Below are positions 1-6,963 of a DNA stretch of 10,168 bases, in pieces. This DNA is from a bacterium (GTDB taxonomy: Bacteria; T1Sed10-126), in assembly GCA_003557545.1 (NCBI GenBank), contig PWOD01000119.1, positions 1 through 10,168 on the forward strand, given 5' to 3'. The translations under genes were made by a program, and so were the position numbers. The stretch's first letter is position 1; each line of letters starts with the position of its first letter. Below the pieces are notes generated by a model that did no database searches, was not told the DNA's origin, and saw nothing but the letters and a program-made list of their open reading frames with translations.

Positions 1-1638
1 ATGGGTGATTCAACAACCGAGGTAAGTCTGAGTGGACCGGCAACAATAACGGCGCTGTTTGAAGAGGAGCCTGCAGATACCCATTTGTTAACGGTTGAGA
101 ATCCTGATTCAGGGACGATAAGCGTGGGGGGAGTAGCTGCTGAAGATGGTGATACCTTTGTGTTGGAAGAGGGTGTGAATACGGACATTGAGGCATCGGC
201 TGATACAGGTTATCAGTTTATACAATGGTCAGTAATATCTGGAACTCCAAATATAGCTGACACATCAGCGACCACTACCCAGATTAATCTGGAAGAGCCG
301 GCGACAATAACGGCACTGTTTGAACAGGCGCTGGTTGACACTTACATACTGACAGTTGAGGATCCGGATAGTGGTTCAATAATGGTCGCGGGGTCAGTTG
401 CTGTTGATGGTGAGACCTTTGTCTATCAACAGGGAGAAATTGTGACTGTGATAGCTGTGGCTGATACGGACTATCAGTTTGTCAGCTGGACGGGAGATAC
501 GGAGACTATAGCTGATCCCTTGGCCTGGCAAACAACTGTTGAAATATTGTCTGATCTAACTGTTTCAGCCGAGTTTGAGCGAGTTCATTACGATGTTGAA
601 ATAATTAATCCAGTGGGAGGATCGATCTCTGTGGCTGGAGAAACTGTAACAACTGCTTCCGAAATATTTAGTTATCAGGCTGGATCAACAGTTACCATCC
701 GGGCTTATCCAGAGTTAGGTTATGAATGGAGCAACTGGACCGGGGATACGGATTATTTGAATTTTCTGGATAGAACCGAAGTGATTTTATCAGTTGATAC
801 AGATATTATATTATCGGCAAGTTTCAGTCCGAAATATTATCAGTTGACTGTTGGAACCTCTGATTCCGGTGAGGTATATGTTGAAGGTGTCAGGGTAGAT
901 GGAAATTTTGATACTTTTCTCATAAGAGAGGATCAAACCATCAATATTGAAGCTCAGCCGGATGCCGGCTATGAGTTTTATCAATGGGCTGGTGACACTG
1001 ACAATATTGCTGATTTTGAAAGTCGGACTACCACCAAACAGATTTTGCGGGATGCTCTCATCATACCTGTTTTTGTTGGTGAAAGATTTAATTTAACTGT
1101 CTCGGTTCCCGCCCAGGGAAAGATCTATGTAAATGGTCAGGAAGCCAGTGACGGCCAGCAATTTGAGAGTTTTTATGGTGAAACGTTAGCTCTTCGAGCT
1201 GAACCTCTGTCTAATTATGGTTTTATTGAGTGGACTGGTGATATTAATACTATTGCACAACCCGGGGAGAGGATTACTGAAATTGAAATTCTCGAAGATC
1301 TTTCCATATCAGCCAGCTTTGGGACGGTTGGTATCCGGGAGTTGGTTGTTGGTCCTAATCCTTATTATGGATCACAAACTGATCGACCGCTCCGATTTCA
1401 ATTTAGTCAAACTGCCAGTGATCTATTTGAACTTGAAATATATACTGTCAGTGGACGGTTGGTGTTTGATAAAATCTATAGAGATAATCAGATAAGTCAG
1501 GTGGCAAATATGAATTATTTTGAGTGGGATGGCAGAAATAATTCTGGCGCAGATGTTGCCAGAGGAATCTATATTTATCATTTACGGGATCTCGAAACCG
1601 GCCAGGAAAAATCCGGAAAGTTGGCGATTATAAGATGA
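1..1638 (+). CDS. Surface/secreted beta-repeat protein with C-terminal sorting-type domain (5' partial)
   Basis: This is the C-terminal 545 residues of a larger extracellular protein. The ATG at position 1 falls inside a repeat, so the gene almost certainly starts upstream of the window. Residues 1-20 are the tail of one repeat. Five further units follow at about residues 28-107, 115-192, 197-275, 279-358 and 362-440. Each has a beta-strand start (LTVxxPDSGxIxVxG), a central GYxFxxWTGDTxxIAD-like motif, and an end in xxxITAxF or SASF. This pattern matches divergent InlB B-repeat/Flg_new-type domains. Residues 446-545 form a FlgD Ig-like or type-A sorting-type domain: VGPNPYYG, LEIYTVSGRLV, FEWDGRNNSGADVARGIY, then a SGKLAIIR end. 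Such domains often end secreted proteins handled by type 9-like secretion in Bacteroidetes and related groups. The next gene, a PorV-like barrel, overlaps this stop by ATGA. The ligand or function of the repeats is not evident. Confidence 0.85.
   Translation: MGDSTTEVSLSGPATITALFEEEPADTHLLTVENPDSGTISVGGVAAEDGDTFVLEEGVNTDIEASADTGYQFIQWSVISGTPNIADTSATTTQINLEEPATITALFEQALVDTYILTVEDPDSGSIMVAGSVAVDGETFVYQQGEIVTVIAVADTDYQFVSWTGDTETIADPLAWQTTVEILSDLTVSAEFERVHYDVEIINPVGGSISVAGETVTTASEIFSYQAGSTVTIRAYPELGYEWSNWTGDTDYLNFLDRTEVILSVDTDIILSASFSPKYYQLTVGTSDSGEVYVEGVRVDGNFDTFLIREDQTINIEAQPDAGYEFYQWAGDTDNIADFESRTTTKQILRDALIIPVFVGERFNLTVSVPAQGKIYVNGQEASDGQQFESFYGETLALRAEPLSNYGFIEWTGDINTIAQPGERITEIEILEDLSISASFGTVGIRELVVGPNPYYGSQTDRPLRFQFSQTASDLFELEIYTVSGRLVFDKIYRDNQISQVANMNYFEWDGRNNSGADVARGIYIYHLRDLETGQEKSGKLAIIR
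82..1320 (+). repeat. Five in-frame ~78-83-residue beta repeats (InlB-B/Flg_new type)
   Basis: Five tandem protein-coding repeats span about 240-260 bases each and are degenerate at the DNA level. The tail of a sixth unit lies at positions 1-60. The most constant part is WTGDTxxIAD: unit 2 has WTGDTETIAD, unit 3 WTGDTDYLNF, unit 4 WAGDTDNIAD and unit 5 WTGDINTIAQ. Unit 1 has lost it (WSVISGTPNIAD). The DNA is nearly identical only at the junctions before units 1 and 2: 37-63 and 298-324 match at 25 of 27 bases, 261 bases apart. This suggests recent duplication or conversion there. Confidence 0.8.
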
Positions 1639-2624
1639 ATGTTCTGATAATGAAAAGAGGCTTCAAAATATTCAACTTGCCCCTTTTAATCTGCTTTATA
1701 GTGCTTTGTTGTGGAACGCCGAATCAGCTTTTTGCCGGGTCCGCTGGTCAAACTTCCGCAGAAATTTTACGACTTGGTTCTGGAGCGGTAAATCCAGCGA
1801 TGGGGACTTCCGGTGTGGCTTCTGTGTCAGGATCTTCTGCTTTGCATTATAATCCTGCCGGGTTAGCTTTTGGCCGTCCGAGAAATTTCGAACTAACCTA
1901 TCAACAGCTGGTGGAGGGAATAGATTATGGAAATTTCGACTTTACTCAACGAATAAACCCCCGGGGGTCCATAGGGTTGGCATTTCGTTACCTGGATTAT
2001 GGTTCCTTAGATGAGGTTGAATACCAGGGTAATCTATTAGTTCCAACCGGGGATGATTTTTCCGGTCTGGATATGGTTGGAACTATTGGTTACGGGGAAC
2101 AGATTCGTAATTTCGCCTGGGGTTTTTCGGTAAAGTTACTACATTCTAGAATTGCTGATGAAACTGCAACTGCAAGGGCGGTTGATGTGGGGCTACAATG
2201 GCATTCGATGGATTCTGAAATCCCCCTGTCAGTTGGATTGTTGCTGGCTAATATTGGAACCAGAGTTGATAGTATTGAAGAAGATCAACAGGGAGACGAG
2301 TTACCCTTTTTGGGTCGGGCCGGGATCAGTTTTGACTGGTCTAAAAATCTTCCGATTTTGTTAAAAACTAATGTTGATGTTGAATATGATTTTGAATCTG
2401 AAAAGACTGCTGTTATGGCCGGGCTTGAATGGAGTCCGGTCGAACGAGTCGCATTACGTCTGGGTCTGGATGGAACAGTTGATGCTGATGATGGTTTGAC
2501 TGCCGGAGTTGGCCTGGGGTTATCTGACGATCTGCAACTTGATTATGCTTTCGTTCCCCACGGTGACCTTGGTGATCTCCATATAATATCGCTCCAGTAT
2601 TCCCAGGGGAGTCCATCTGATTAA
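1635..2624 (+). CDS. PorV/PorQ family (UPF0164) outer-membrane beta-barrel protein
   Basis: A predicted outer-membrane barrel of 329 residues. The N-terminus is a signal peptide, with a hydrophobic run at about residues 14-26 and a likely cleavage near FAG at 33-35. The mature N-terminus carries the family signature: AEILRLGSGAVNPAMGTSG, then SALHYNPAGLA at about residues 68-78. The rest alternates amphipathic beta-strands rich in G, Y and F. It ends in LDYAFVPHGDLGDLHIISL, typical of PorV/PorQ-like proteins. In Bacteroidetes, PorV binds the C-terminal domain of type 9 cargo. Here the upstream gene encodes a protein with a similar C-terminal domain, and the stop and start overlap (ATGA, 1635-1638). 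This supports translational coupling and a cargo-partner pairing (inference). No good Shine-Dalgarno precedes 1635. The in-frame ATG at 1650 is an alternative start giving a more compact signal peptide (MKRGFKIF). Confidence 0.85.
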   Translation: MNVLIMKRGFKIFNLPLLICFIVLCCGTPNQLFAGSAGQTSAEILRLGSGAVNPAMGTSGVASVSGSSALHYNPAGLAFGRPRNFELTYQQLVEGIDYGNFDFTQRINPRGSIGLAFRYLDYGSLDEVEYQGNLLVPTGDDFSGLDMVGTIGYGEQIRNFAWGFSVKLLHSRIADETATARAVDVGLQWHSMDSEIPLSVGLLLANIGTRVDSIEEDQQGDELPFLGRAGISFDWSKNLPILLKTNVDVEYDFESEKTAVMAGLEWSPVERVALRLGLDGTVDADDGLTAGVGLGLSDDLQLDYAFVPHGDLGDLHIISLQYSQGSPSD

Positions 2625-2713
2625 AATTTAGTTACTTTTGTTTCGAGCTTGATATCTCATATATTGATTTATTTCAATAGCCGGCAGACGACAGTAGCGT
2701 TGTTACTAAATTT
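2624..2713. repeat. Spaced imperfect inverted repeat after the porV-like gene
   Basis: AAATTTAGTTAC at 2624-2635 is the reverse complement, with one mismatch, of GTTACTAAATTT at 2702-2713. The arms are separated by 66 bases. A small inner hairpin, TATTGA/TCAATA with a six-base loop, sits at 2662-2679. There is no U-tract, so it is not an ordinary intrinsic terminator. It could be a folded 3' element of the upstream transcript, or chance in AT-rich DNA. Confidence 0.4.
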
Positions 2714-2732
2714 TCCACGAATGCGGTTTGAT

Positions 2733-2760
2733 TTCACTTTTACTAGACTTAGCTTATAAT
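2733..2760 (+). promoter_or_regulatory. Candidate sigma-70/sigma-A promoter for cpdB
   Basis: A perfect -10 hexamer TATAAT is at 2755-2760. A weaker -35, TTCACT (4 of 6), is at 2733-2738, with a 16-base spacer. Transcription would start near 2767, giving a leader of about 48 bases before the ATG at 2815. This fits cpdB being a separate transcription unit from the porV-like gene. Confidence 0.5.
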
Positions 2761-2801
2761 TGGTTAGCTGGAGGTATTAAAGATAAATCTATTATCTAAT
2801 T

Positions 2802-2807
2802 GGAGGG
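2802..2807 (+). promoter_or_regulatory. Ribosome binding site deciding the cpdB start
   Basis: GGAGGG lies seven bases before the ATG at 2815 and fixes that codon as the start. An in-frame TTG at 2800 overlaps this site and has no Shine-Dalgarno of its own at usable spacing, so it was not chosen. A second SD-like GGAGGT sits at 2770-2775, just after the predicted transcription start, with no ATG, GTG or TTG at normal spacing. Confidence 0.75.
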
Positions 2808-2814
2808 AATAGTC

Positions 2815-4725
2815 ATGAATATTAATAAGCTGAACAAGCAGTTTAGTTTAATCCCTGTTCTGCTGGTGCTGTTTATTTTAGGAATTAGTGGTTATTTGAT
2901 TCAACCCGCCATGAGTGAGCAACCTGTGAATGAAACGCTTGCTATTTTATCCACCACCGATCTTCATCAATATATCCTGCCTTACAACTACATGGAAGAT
3001 CGTCCACAGGAAGATATCGGTTTTTCAAAAACATATAGTTTAATTCAACGTGCCCGGGAGAAATATCCTAATACTATTTTACTTGATGGGGGGGATGCTA
3101 TTCAGGGAAGTCTGGCCGGTGTCATAGAAGCCCAGGTTGAACCGTTAAAGGTGGGCGAGATCCAGACCATAGTTGAGATAATGAATACTGCGGGTTATGA
3201 TGCCGCAGCGATTGGTAATCATGAGGTCCAGGATTATGGTCTTGATTTTCTTGACAGGGCCATCGAGGGCTCCGATTTCCCCTGGCTGTCGGCCAATATG
3301 GTTCATGCGGATGAACCGTCCGAATTTTATACACAACCTTATGTAGTACTGGAAAAAGAAATTGCCGGCAAACCCATAAAGATTGGTGTTATTAGTTTTG
3401 TTCCCCCCCAGATAATGCAATGGGGTAGAGCTCATTTACATGGCCGGGTAATAGCTTTTGATATCCTGGAACAGGCCGAGAGATATATCCCCCGGCTGGC
3501 TGAAAAATCAGATATATTGATTGCCAATGCACATACTGGAATCGATGATTCTCCACCGGATTCTTATGAGGCCCGAGAAAATGCTGGTTATTATCTGGCA
3601 CAGTTCGATGAAGTTGACGCAATGATTACCGGGCATCAACATTTTAATTTTCCCAACGATCATTTTGCTGATATGGCCGGTGTTGATGTTGCAGCGGGAA
3701 CTGTTCATGGAGTTCCGACAGTTATGCCGGGTTCCTGGGGAAGTAGATTGGGAATTATTGAGCTGCAGCTTCAGCATGATGGCGATGGATGGTTTGTAGA
3801 AGATCATTTAGTTGAACTCTGGGAAGTTGATGCGACTGTAGAATCAAGTCCGAAAATCGAGCAGATGGCGGCTGATTTGCATCAGAGAACCCTTGACTAT
3901 GTCAGAACTCCAATCGGCCGGACAGCCATTCCAATCAAATCTTATTTTTCCAGAATTAAGGACAGTGCGGTGACTCAACTGGTCAACGATGCTCAGCTCT
4001 GGTATGGGAAACAGCAGCTTGCCGGTTCAGAATATGAAGAACTACCGCTGCTGTCGGCTTCCGCTCCCTTTGTCGCCGGTCGCCAGGGACCGGATTATTA
4101 TAGCCGTGTTAGCGATGAGATAACGATTGGAGATGTCACCGATATTTATCTTTATGATAACACTGTATTTATCTTAAAATTGGATGGCCGGCAAATTATT
4201 GATTGGATTGAACATAGTGGTCGTAATTTTAATACCATTAATCCGGACGCTGAAATGGCACAACACCTGTTGAATTACCAGGTCAACGCCTTCAATTTTG
4301 ATGTTATTGAAGGGATAGAATATATTTACGATCTTACCCGTGATGTTGGTGAGCGTGTTATCGAGGCCACATACCAGGGTGAACCCCTTAGCAGTGATAT
4401 GAAGTTTGCTGTGGTGACAAATGATTATCGTGCCGGCGGTGGTGGAGGCTTCCCTCACATGGAGGATGACAATGTGATTTTTCAGTCGGCGGATGTTAAC
4501 CGGCAGCAGCTGATCTATTATATTGAAGCCCAGGAGGAGATTGATCCACAGCCCAGTGGTAATTGGAAAATTAAACCGCTGGATACCAGAGCTCCCCTGT
4601 TAGTTCGTTCCCATTCAGAAACTGCTGATTTTTTAGAAGCAAGAAATATCCAGGGGATCGAAATAATCGAGGTGGATGAAGAGGGCTGGGGGATTTATCA
4701 GATCGATTTAACTGAGCTACCGTAG
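2815..4725 (+). CDS. cpdB: 2',3'-cyclic-nucleotide 2'-phosphodiesterase / 3'-nucleotidase
   Basis: A 636-residue exported metallophosphoesterase that hydrolyses 2',3'-cyclic nucleotides and 3'-nucleotides outside the cytoplasm, allowing nucleoside and phosphate salvage. The signal peptide or anchor has a hydrophobic run at about residues 12-28. The metallophosphatase domain has its metal-site motifs in order: STTDLHQY (D49, H51), LDGGDAIQGS (D94), GNHE (N135, H136), NAHTG (H240) and GHQH (H274, H276). The 5'-nucleotidase C-terminal domain runs from about residue 360. It includes YLYDNTVFILKLDGRQ and the substrate-loop-like NDYRAGGGGGFP (536-547), which point to the CpdB subgroup rather than UshA. 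Length is close to E. coli CpdB (about 647). One oddity is that after GNHE the chain reads VQDYG where relatives usually have FNYG, one residue longer. The gene has its own promoter and a strong RBS. The next gene converges on it with a five-base gap. Confidence 0.92.
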   Translation: MNINKLNKQFSLIPVLLVLFILGISGYLIQPAMSEQPVNETLAILSTTDLHQYILPYNYMEDRPQEDIGFSKTYSLIQRAREKYPNTILLDGGDAIQGSLAGVIEAQVEPLKVGEIQTIVEIMNTAGYDAAAIGNHEVQDYGLDFLDRAIEGSDFPWLSANMVHADEPSEFYTQPYVVLEKEIAGKPIKIGVISFVPPQIMQWGRAHLHGRVIAFDILEQAERYIPRLAEKSDILIANAHTGIDDSPPDSYEARENAGYYLAQFDEVDAMITGHQHFNFPNDHFADMAGVDVAAGTVHGVPTVMPGSWGSRLGIIELQLQHDGDGWFVEDHLVELWEVDATVESSPKIEQMAADLHQRTLDYVRTPIGRTAIPIKSYFSRIKDSAVTQLVNDAQLWYGKQQLAGSEYEELPLLSASAPFVAGRQGPDYYSRVSDEITIGDVTDIYLYDNTVFILKLDGRQIIDWIEHSGRNFNTINPDAEMAQHLLNYQVNAFNFDVIEGIEYIYDLTRDVGERVIEATYQGEPLSSDMKFAVVTNDYRAGGGGGFPHMEDDNVIFQSADVNRQQLIYYIEAQEEIDPQPSGNWKIKPLDTRAPLLVRSHSETADFLEARNIQGIEIIEVDEEGWGIYQIDLTELP

Positions 4726-4730
4726 ATTGG

Positions 4731-6287
4731 TTATTCTATCTCGGTTATTTTTAAATTGCTAAAAATAACCTCGTAACCAGCACCTTCAGCCCAGCTTTTA
4801 GCGTAGATGCCCGCCTGTGCTTTTTCAGTCTCAAACGGTGGTTTATACCCGTTTAGCTTTCTCCAGTAAGTTTCACCGGCCTGTTTGAATAACGGAATTA
4901 TTTTATCTTCCTGTAATGCCAGCCCGATTTTTTCCGGTAATCCGCTGTAGTTTCGAACATTAACTATCTCCTCGCCCGCTTTGTTGACCATCATTCTGAT
5001 CGAGTTGCCATCACCGGTTGGTCCCCAGTGTAACCAGTTGTTAGCATCTTTTTTTAGAATTATTCCGGTTTCGCGGCCCCAGATTAGCTCTACCTCTAAA
5101 TTGGTCGTTAATTTCCAGTTTTCCGGCAGCGATCCTTTCCAGTAGAGCTGGGGTGCTGTTTGACTGTGATACCATAGCTCAGATGGTTGTTTAACAGTCA
5201 GAATCAGTTTGTTTTCTTGAAACTCATAGTGGTTTTCAGCAGCCCCATAATATTCAAATTCTTTGCTAAAATCGTCGGTTAAAAGGTTAATATTCAGCAG
5301 CTCTCTAATTATTTCTGGTTGGAATCTATCAAACAGGCTGAGATAGTCAAAAGTTCGTATTTCATATGTTCCGGCCTCTTTTTGTGGATTAACTCGCACT
5401 TTGACAAAACCATCATACCCGGTTTGATAAATCTCCACATCAAATTCTTCTAATCTGTTCACTACTTCAGCGTGGGGATGACCAAATGGACCATTTCGAG
5501 GAGCAGGGATGATTGCCACCTCCGGCCGGGTAGTTTCAAGAAGTCTTCGTCCCGTAGAAGTTCGGCTGCCGTGATGGCCGGCCTTAAGGATATCTATATC
5601 AGAAATTAATCCCTCGCGGACCCATTGATTTTCCTGCTGTGTATAGGCATCCCCGGTGGTCAGTATTTTTACCCCGTTAATTTCGATTGGAAAACTGATT
5701 GAATCCTGGTTTAGATCTCCCCGTGGGGGATCGGTTGGATTGATAATTTCAACGAAAAACTCTGGTAATAGCTCTTTTTTTTCTGTTCGGGAGACGGTGT
5801 AGTAGGGGATCTCCTTCTGGTCGATAAGTTCCAGCAGTGATAGATAAAGTCCGGTTGTTTGTTGATTTTTAATATCCCAAACCTGGCCCACATCAAACTG
5901 CTCTATTAATCTGGAAGCGCCTCCGATATGATCGGCGTGTGGATGTGTGAGAACCAGAGTTTCTATCCTGTTTATATTCAGCTTGTTGAGTAATCTGATA
6001 ACTGATTCGATTCCCCCGGCCGTGGCAGCGTCGATCACAGCAACCTGTCCCTGCGGATTTAATAATATGGCCGCATCTGCTTGACCGACCGGTGCTACAA
6101 TATATCGCCATACCGGTTCATTTAAATCGGGGCTCTCATCTGTAATAGCCTCTGTTTCCGCCGGCTTTTGATCTACCGATAAAGGTTCTCCCTTACTAAA
6201 AATCAGGTAGCCAATTAATCCTGCCAGCCCGACACCCAGGATTAAAACTAATACTAGAGTGATTTTTTGAGAAAATATTTTTTTCAT
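4731..6287 (-). CDS. Membrane-anchored ComEC/Rec2-like metallo-beta-lactamase-fold protein with C-terminal lectin-like domain
   Basis: A 518-residue protein. Residues 9-30 form an N-terminal membrane segment with no lipobox cysteine, so the rest is probably outside the cytoplasm on a Pro/Glu/Asp-rich linker (33-57). Residues about 60-310 are a metallo-beta-lactamase fold of the ComEC C-terminal type: PVGQADAAIL (family VGQGDA), D86, THPHADHIGG (114-123), TTGDA (210-214), KAGHHGSRTS (235-244) and GHPHAEV (269-275). The metal-binding residues appear present. In ComEC this domain is linked to DNA uptake, but stand-alone versions have unproven substrates and no ComEC pore is encoded here. Residues about 335-518 form a second beta-rich domain resembling concanavalin-A-like/DUF1349 domains (TGIILKKDANNWLHWG; QAGIYAKSW near the end; FSNLKIT). 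The ATG at 6287 has no clear Shine-Dalgarno. A hydrolase acting on a surface or extracellular substrate is inferred. Confidence 0.83.
   Translation of the reverse strand: MKKIFSQKITLVLVLILGVGLAGLIGYLIFSKGEPLSVDQKPAETEAITDESPDLNEPVWRYIVAPVGQADAAILLNPQGQVAVIDAATAGGIESVIRLLNKLNINRIETLVLTHPHADHIGGASRLIEQFDVGQVWDIKNQQTTGLYLSLLELIDQKEIPYYTVSRTEKKELLPEFFVEIINPTDPPRGDLNQDSISFPIEINGVKILTTGDAYTQQENQWVREGLISDIDILKAGHHGSRTSTGRRLLETTRPEVAIIPAPRNGPFGHPHAEVVNRLEEFDVEIYQTGYDGFVKVRVNPQKEAGTYEIRTFDYLSLFDRFQPEIIRELLNINLLTDDFSKEFEYYGAAENHYEFQENKLILTVKQPSELWYHSQTAPQLYWKGSLPENWKLTTNLEVELIWGRETGIILKKDANNWLHWGPTGDGNSIRMMVNKAGEEIVNVRNYSGLPEKIGLALQEDKIIPLFKQAGETYWRKLNGYKPPFETEKAQAGIYAKSWAEGAGYEVIFSNLKITEIE
4743..4770. 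repeat. Perfect 11-bp palindrome at the cpdB / MBL convergent junction
   Basis: GGTTATTTTTA (4743-4753) and TAAAAATAACC (4760-4770) pair perfectly around a six-base loop (AATTGC). It lies 17 bases beyond the cpdB stop but inside the last codons of the convergent gene, where it encodes part of SNLKITE. A further GGTTATT copy at 4729-4735 overlaps that gene's TAA stop and could pair with the same right arm. It lacks a trailing T-run in either direction, so it is at best an atypical bidirectional terminator. Confidence 0.45.
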
Positions 6288-6329
6288 TATTTTTTATACT
6301 CACTTTCAGGTGAAAACAGTTAGAAATTC

Positions 6330-6358
6330 TTGACGTTAAATTTACCTTGTGGTTCAAT
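6330..6358 (+). promoter_or_regulatory. Candidate promoter for the four-TM protein gene
   Basis: The -35 TTGACG (6330-6335, 5 of 6) and -10 TTCAAT (6353-6358, 4 of 6) are separated by 17 bases. The leader would be about 65 bases and ends in a strong AGGAGAG ribosome site. The hexamers lie back to back with the candidate promoter of the divergent gene (6360-6387), so only one polymerase could bind at a time. Confidence 0.4.
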
Positions 6359-6359
6359 C

Positions 6360-6387
6360 ATTGTAGGGTTTAATTTTAACATGGAAA
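6360..6387 (-). promoter_or_regulatory. Weak candidate promoter for the divergent MBL gene
   Basis: Read on the minus strand, TTTCCA (6387-6382, 4 of 6) and TACAAT (6365-6360, 5 of 6) are separated by 16 bases, about 70 bases upstream of the ATG at 6287. The match is modest in an AT-rich spacer. Confidence 0.3.
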
Positions 6388-6430
6388 TTTATTTGCTTCT
6401 ATTTCTAATCTTTTAGGAGAGTGAAATCTT

Positions 6431-6928
6431 ATGTTTTGGATTAAGGCTGCCGCAGCCGGGTTGGTTGGAGGGGTGGCTGGATCAGCCGTCTATCAGCTTG
6501 CAATCTATAGTGGCCTGGCACCGTTTAATATCTACCCGTTTGTTGCTTATTTGGAAACTTTGAATATACCAACTGGTGGTATGAATTTTTTTCTGCAACT
6601 TATCTATGGAACAGTCTGGTCTATTTTTCTCGTTTGGATATTCCATACAACGGTTAATTGGAAGAAGGGGATCGGGCTGGCAATCTTTCTCTGGCTGATC
6701 ATGGGGTTTGTTTATGCTCCGGTTATTGGTTGGGGGCTATTTGGGTTTGCCGGAAGCAGTCAGCTTTCTCCGGAACATGGTCTGTATCTCGACCCTGGTC
6801 TCTGGTTTTTTATCATAACCCTGGTCCATTATCTGGTTTATGGTTATTTAATCGGGATAATTAATGACTGGTGGATAAAAGACACAGATGATGTTGCAGC
6901 TCAGATTAGAAAGCATTCCGAAATCTAA
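6431..6928 (+). CDS. Four-transmembrane membrane protein of unknown function
   Basis: A 165-residue hydrophobic protein that I do not recognise as a named family. Four membrane segments are visible at about residues 4-28, 51-74, 79-106 and 123-148. The first is Gly/Ala-rich (AAAAGLVGGVAGSAV), a pattern common in tight helix packing. Loop motifs include APFNIYPF (30-37), APVIGWGLFGFAG (96-108) and SPEHGLYLDPG (113-123). The C-terminus is short and charged (DTDDVAAQIRKHSEI), probably cytoplasmic. The start is set by AGGAGAG at 6415-6421, nine bases before the ATG. The DUF188 gene follows 35 bases downstream on the same strand, so the two may be co-transcribed. A small permease-like or scaffold role is possible, but nothing in the sequence points to a substrate. 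Confidence 0.8.
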   Translation: MFWIKAAAAGLVGGVAGSAVYQLAIYSGLAPFNIYPFVAYLETLNIPTGGMNFFLQLIYGTVWSIFLVWIFHTTVNWKKGIGLAIFLWLIMGFVYAPVIGWGLFGFAGSSQLSPEHGLYLDPGLWFFIITLVHYLVYGYLIGIINDWWIKDTDDVAAQIRKHSEI

Positions 6929-6963
6929 AGCGGTCTAATCCAACAATATTTCATGAAAGGAAG

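Noticed and set aside
1635-1750. Lipoprotein signal in the PorV-like protein (VLCCG)
   Set aside because: The cysteines lack a proper lipobox (the residue before each C is L or C, not a small residue), and the family is a barrel with an ordinary signal peptide.
2776-2799. Seven-codon leader peptide from ATT 2776 after GGAGGT
   Set aside because: The start codon is rare, the spacing to GGAGGT is essentially zero, and the peptide has no attenuation-type codon run. Kept only as a note on the duplicated Shine-Dalgarno.
2800-2814. Extended cpdB start at TTG 2800
   Set aside because: The TTG sits inside the GGAGGG ribosome site that serves the ATG at 2815, and it has no usable Shine-Dalgarno of its own. 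The signal peptide begins naturally at MNINKLNKQ.
4743-4770. Classical intrinsic terminator for cpdB
   Set aside because: The stem is AT-rich, has its T-run inside the arm and not after it, and overlaps coding sequence. Reported as a palindrome instead.
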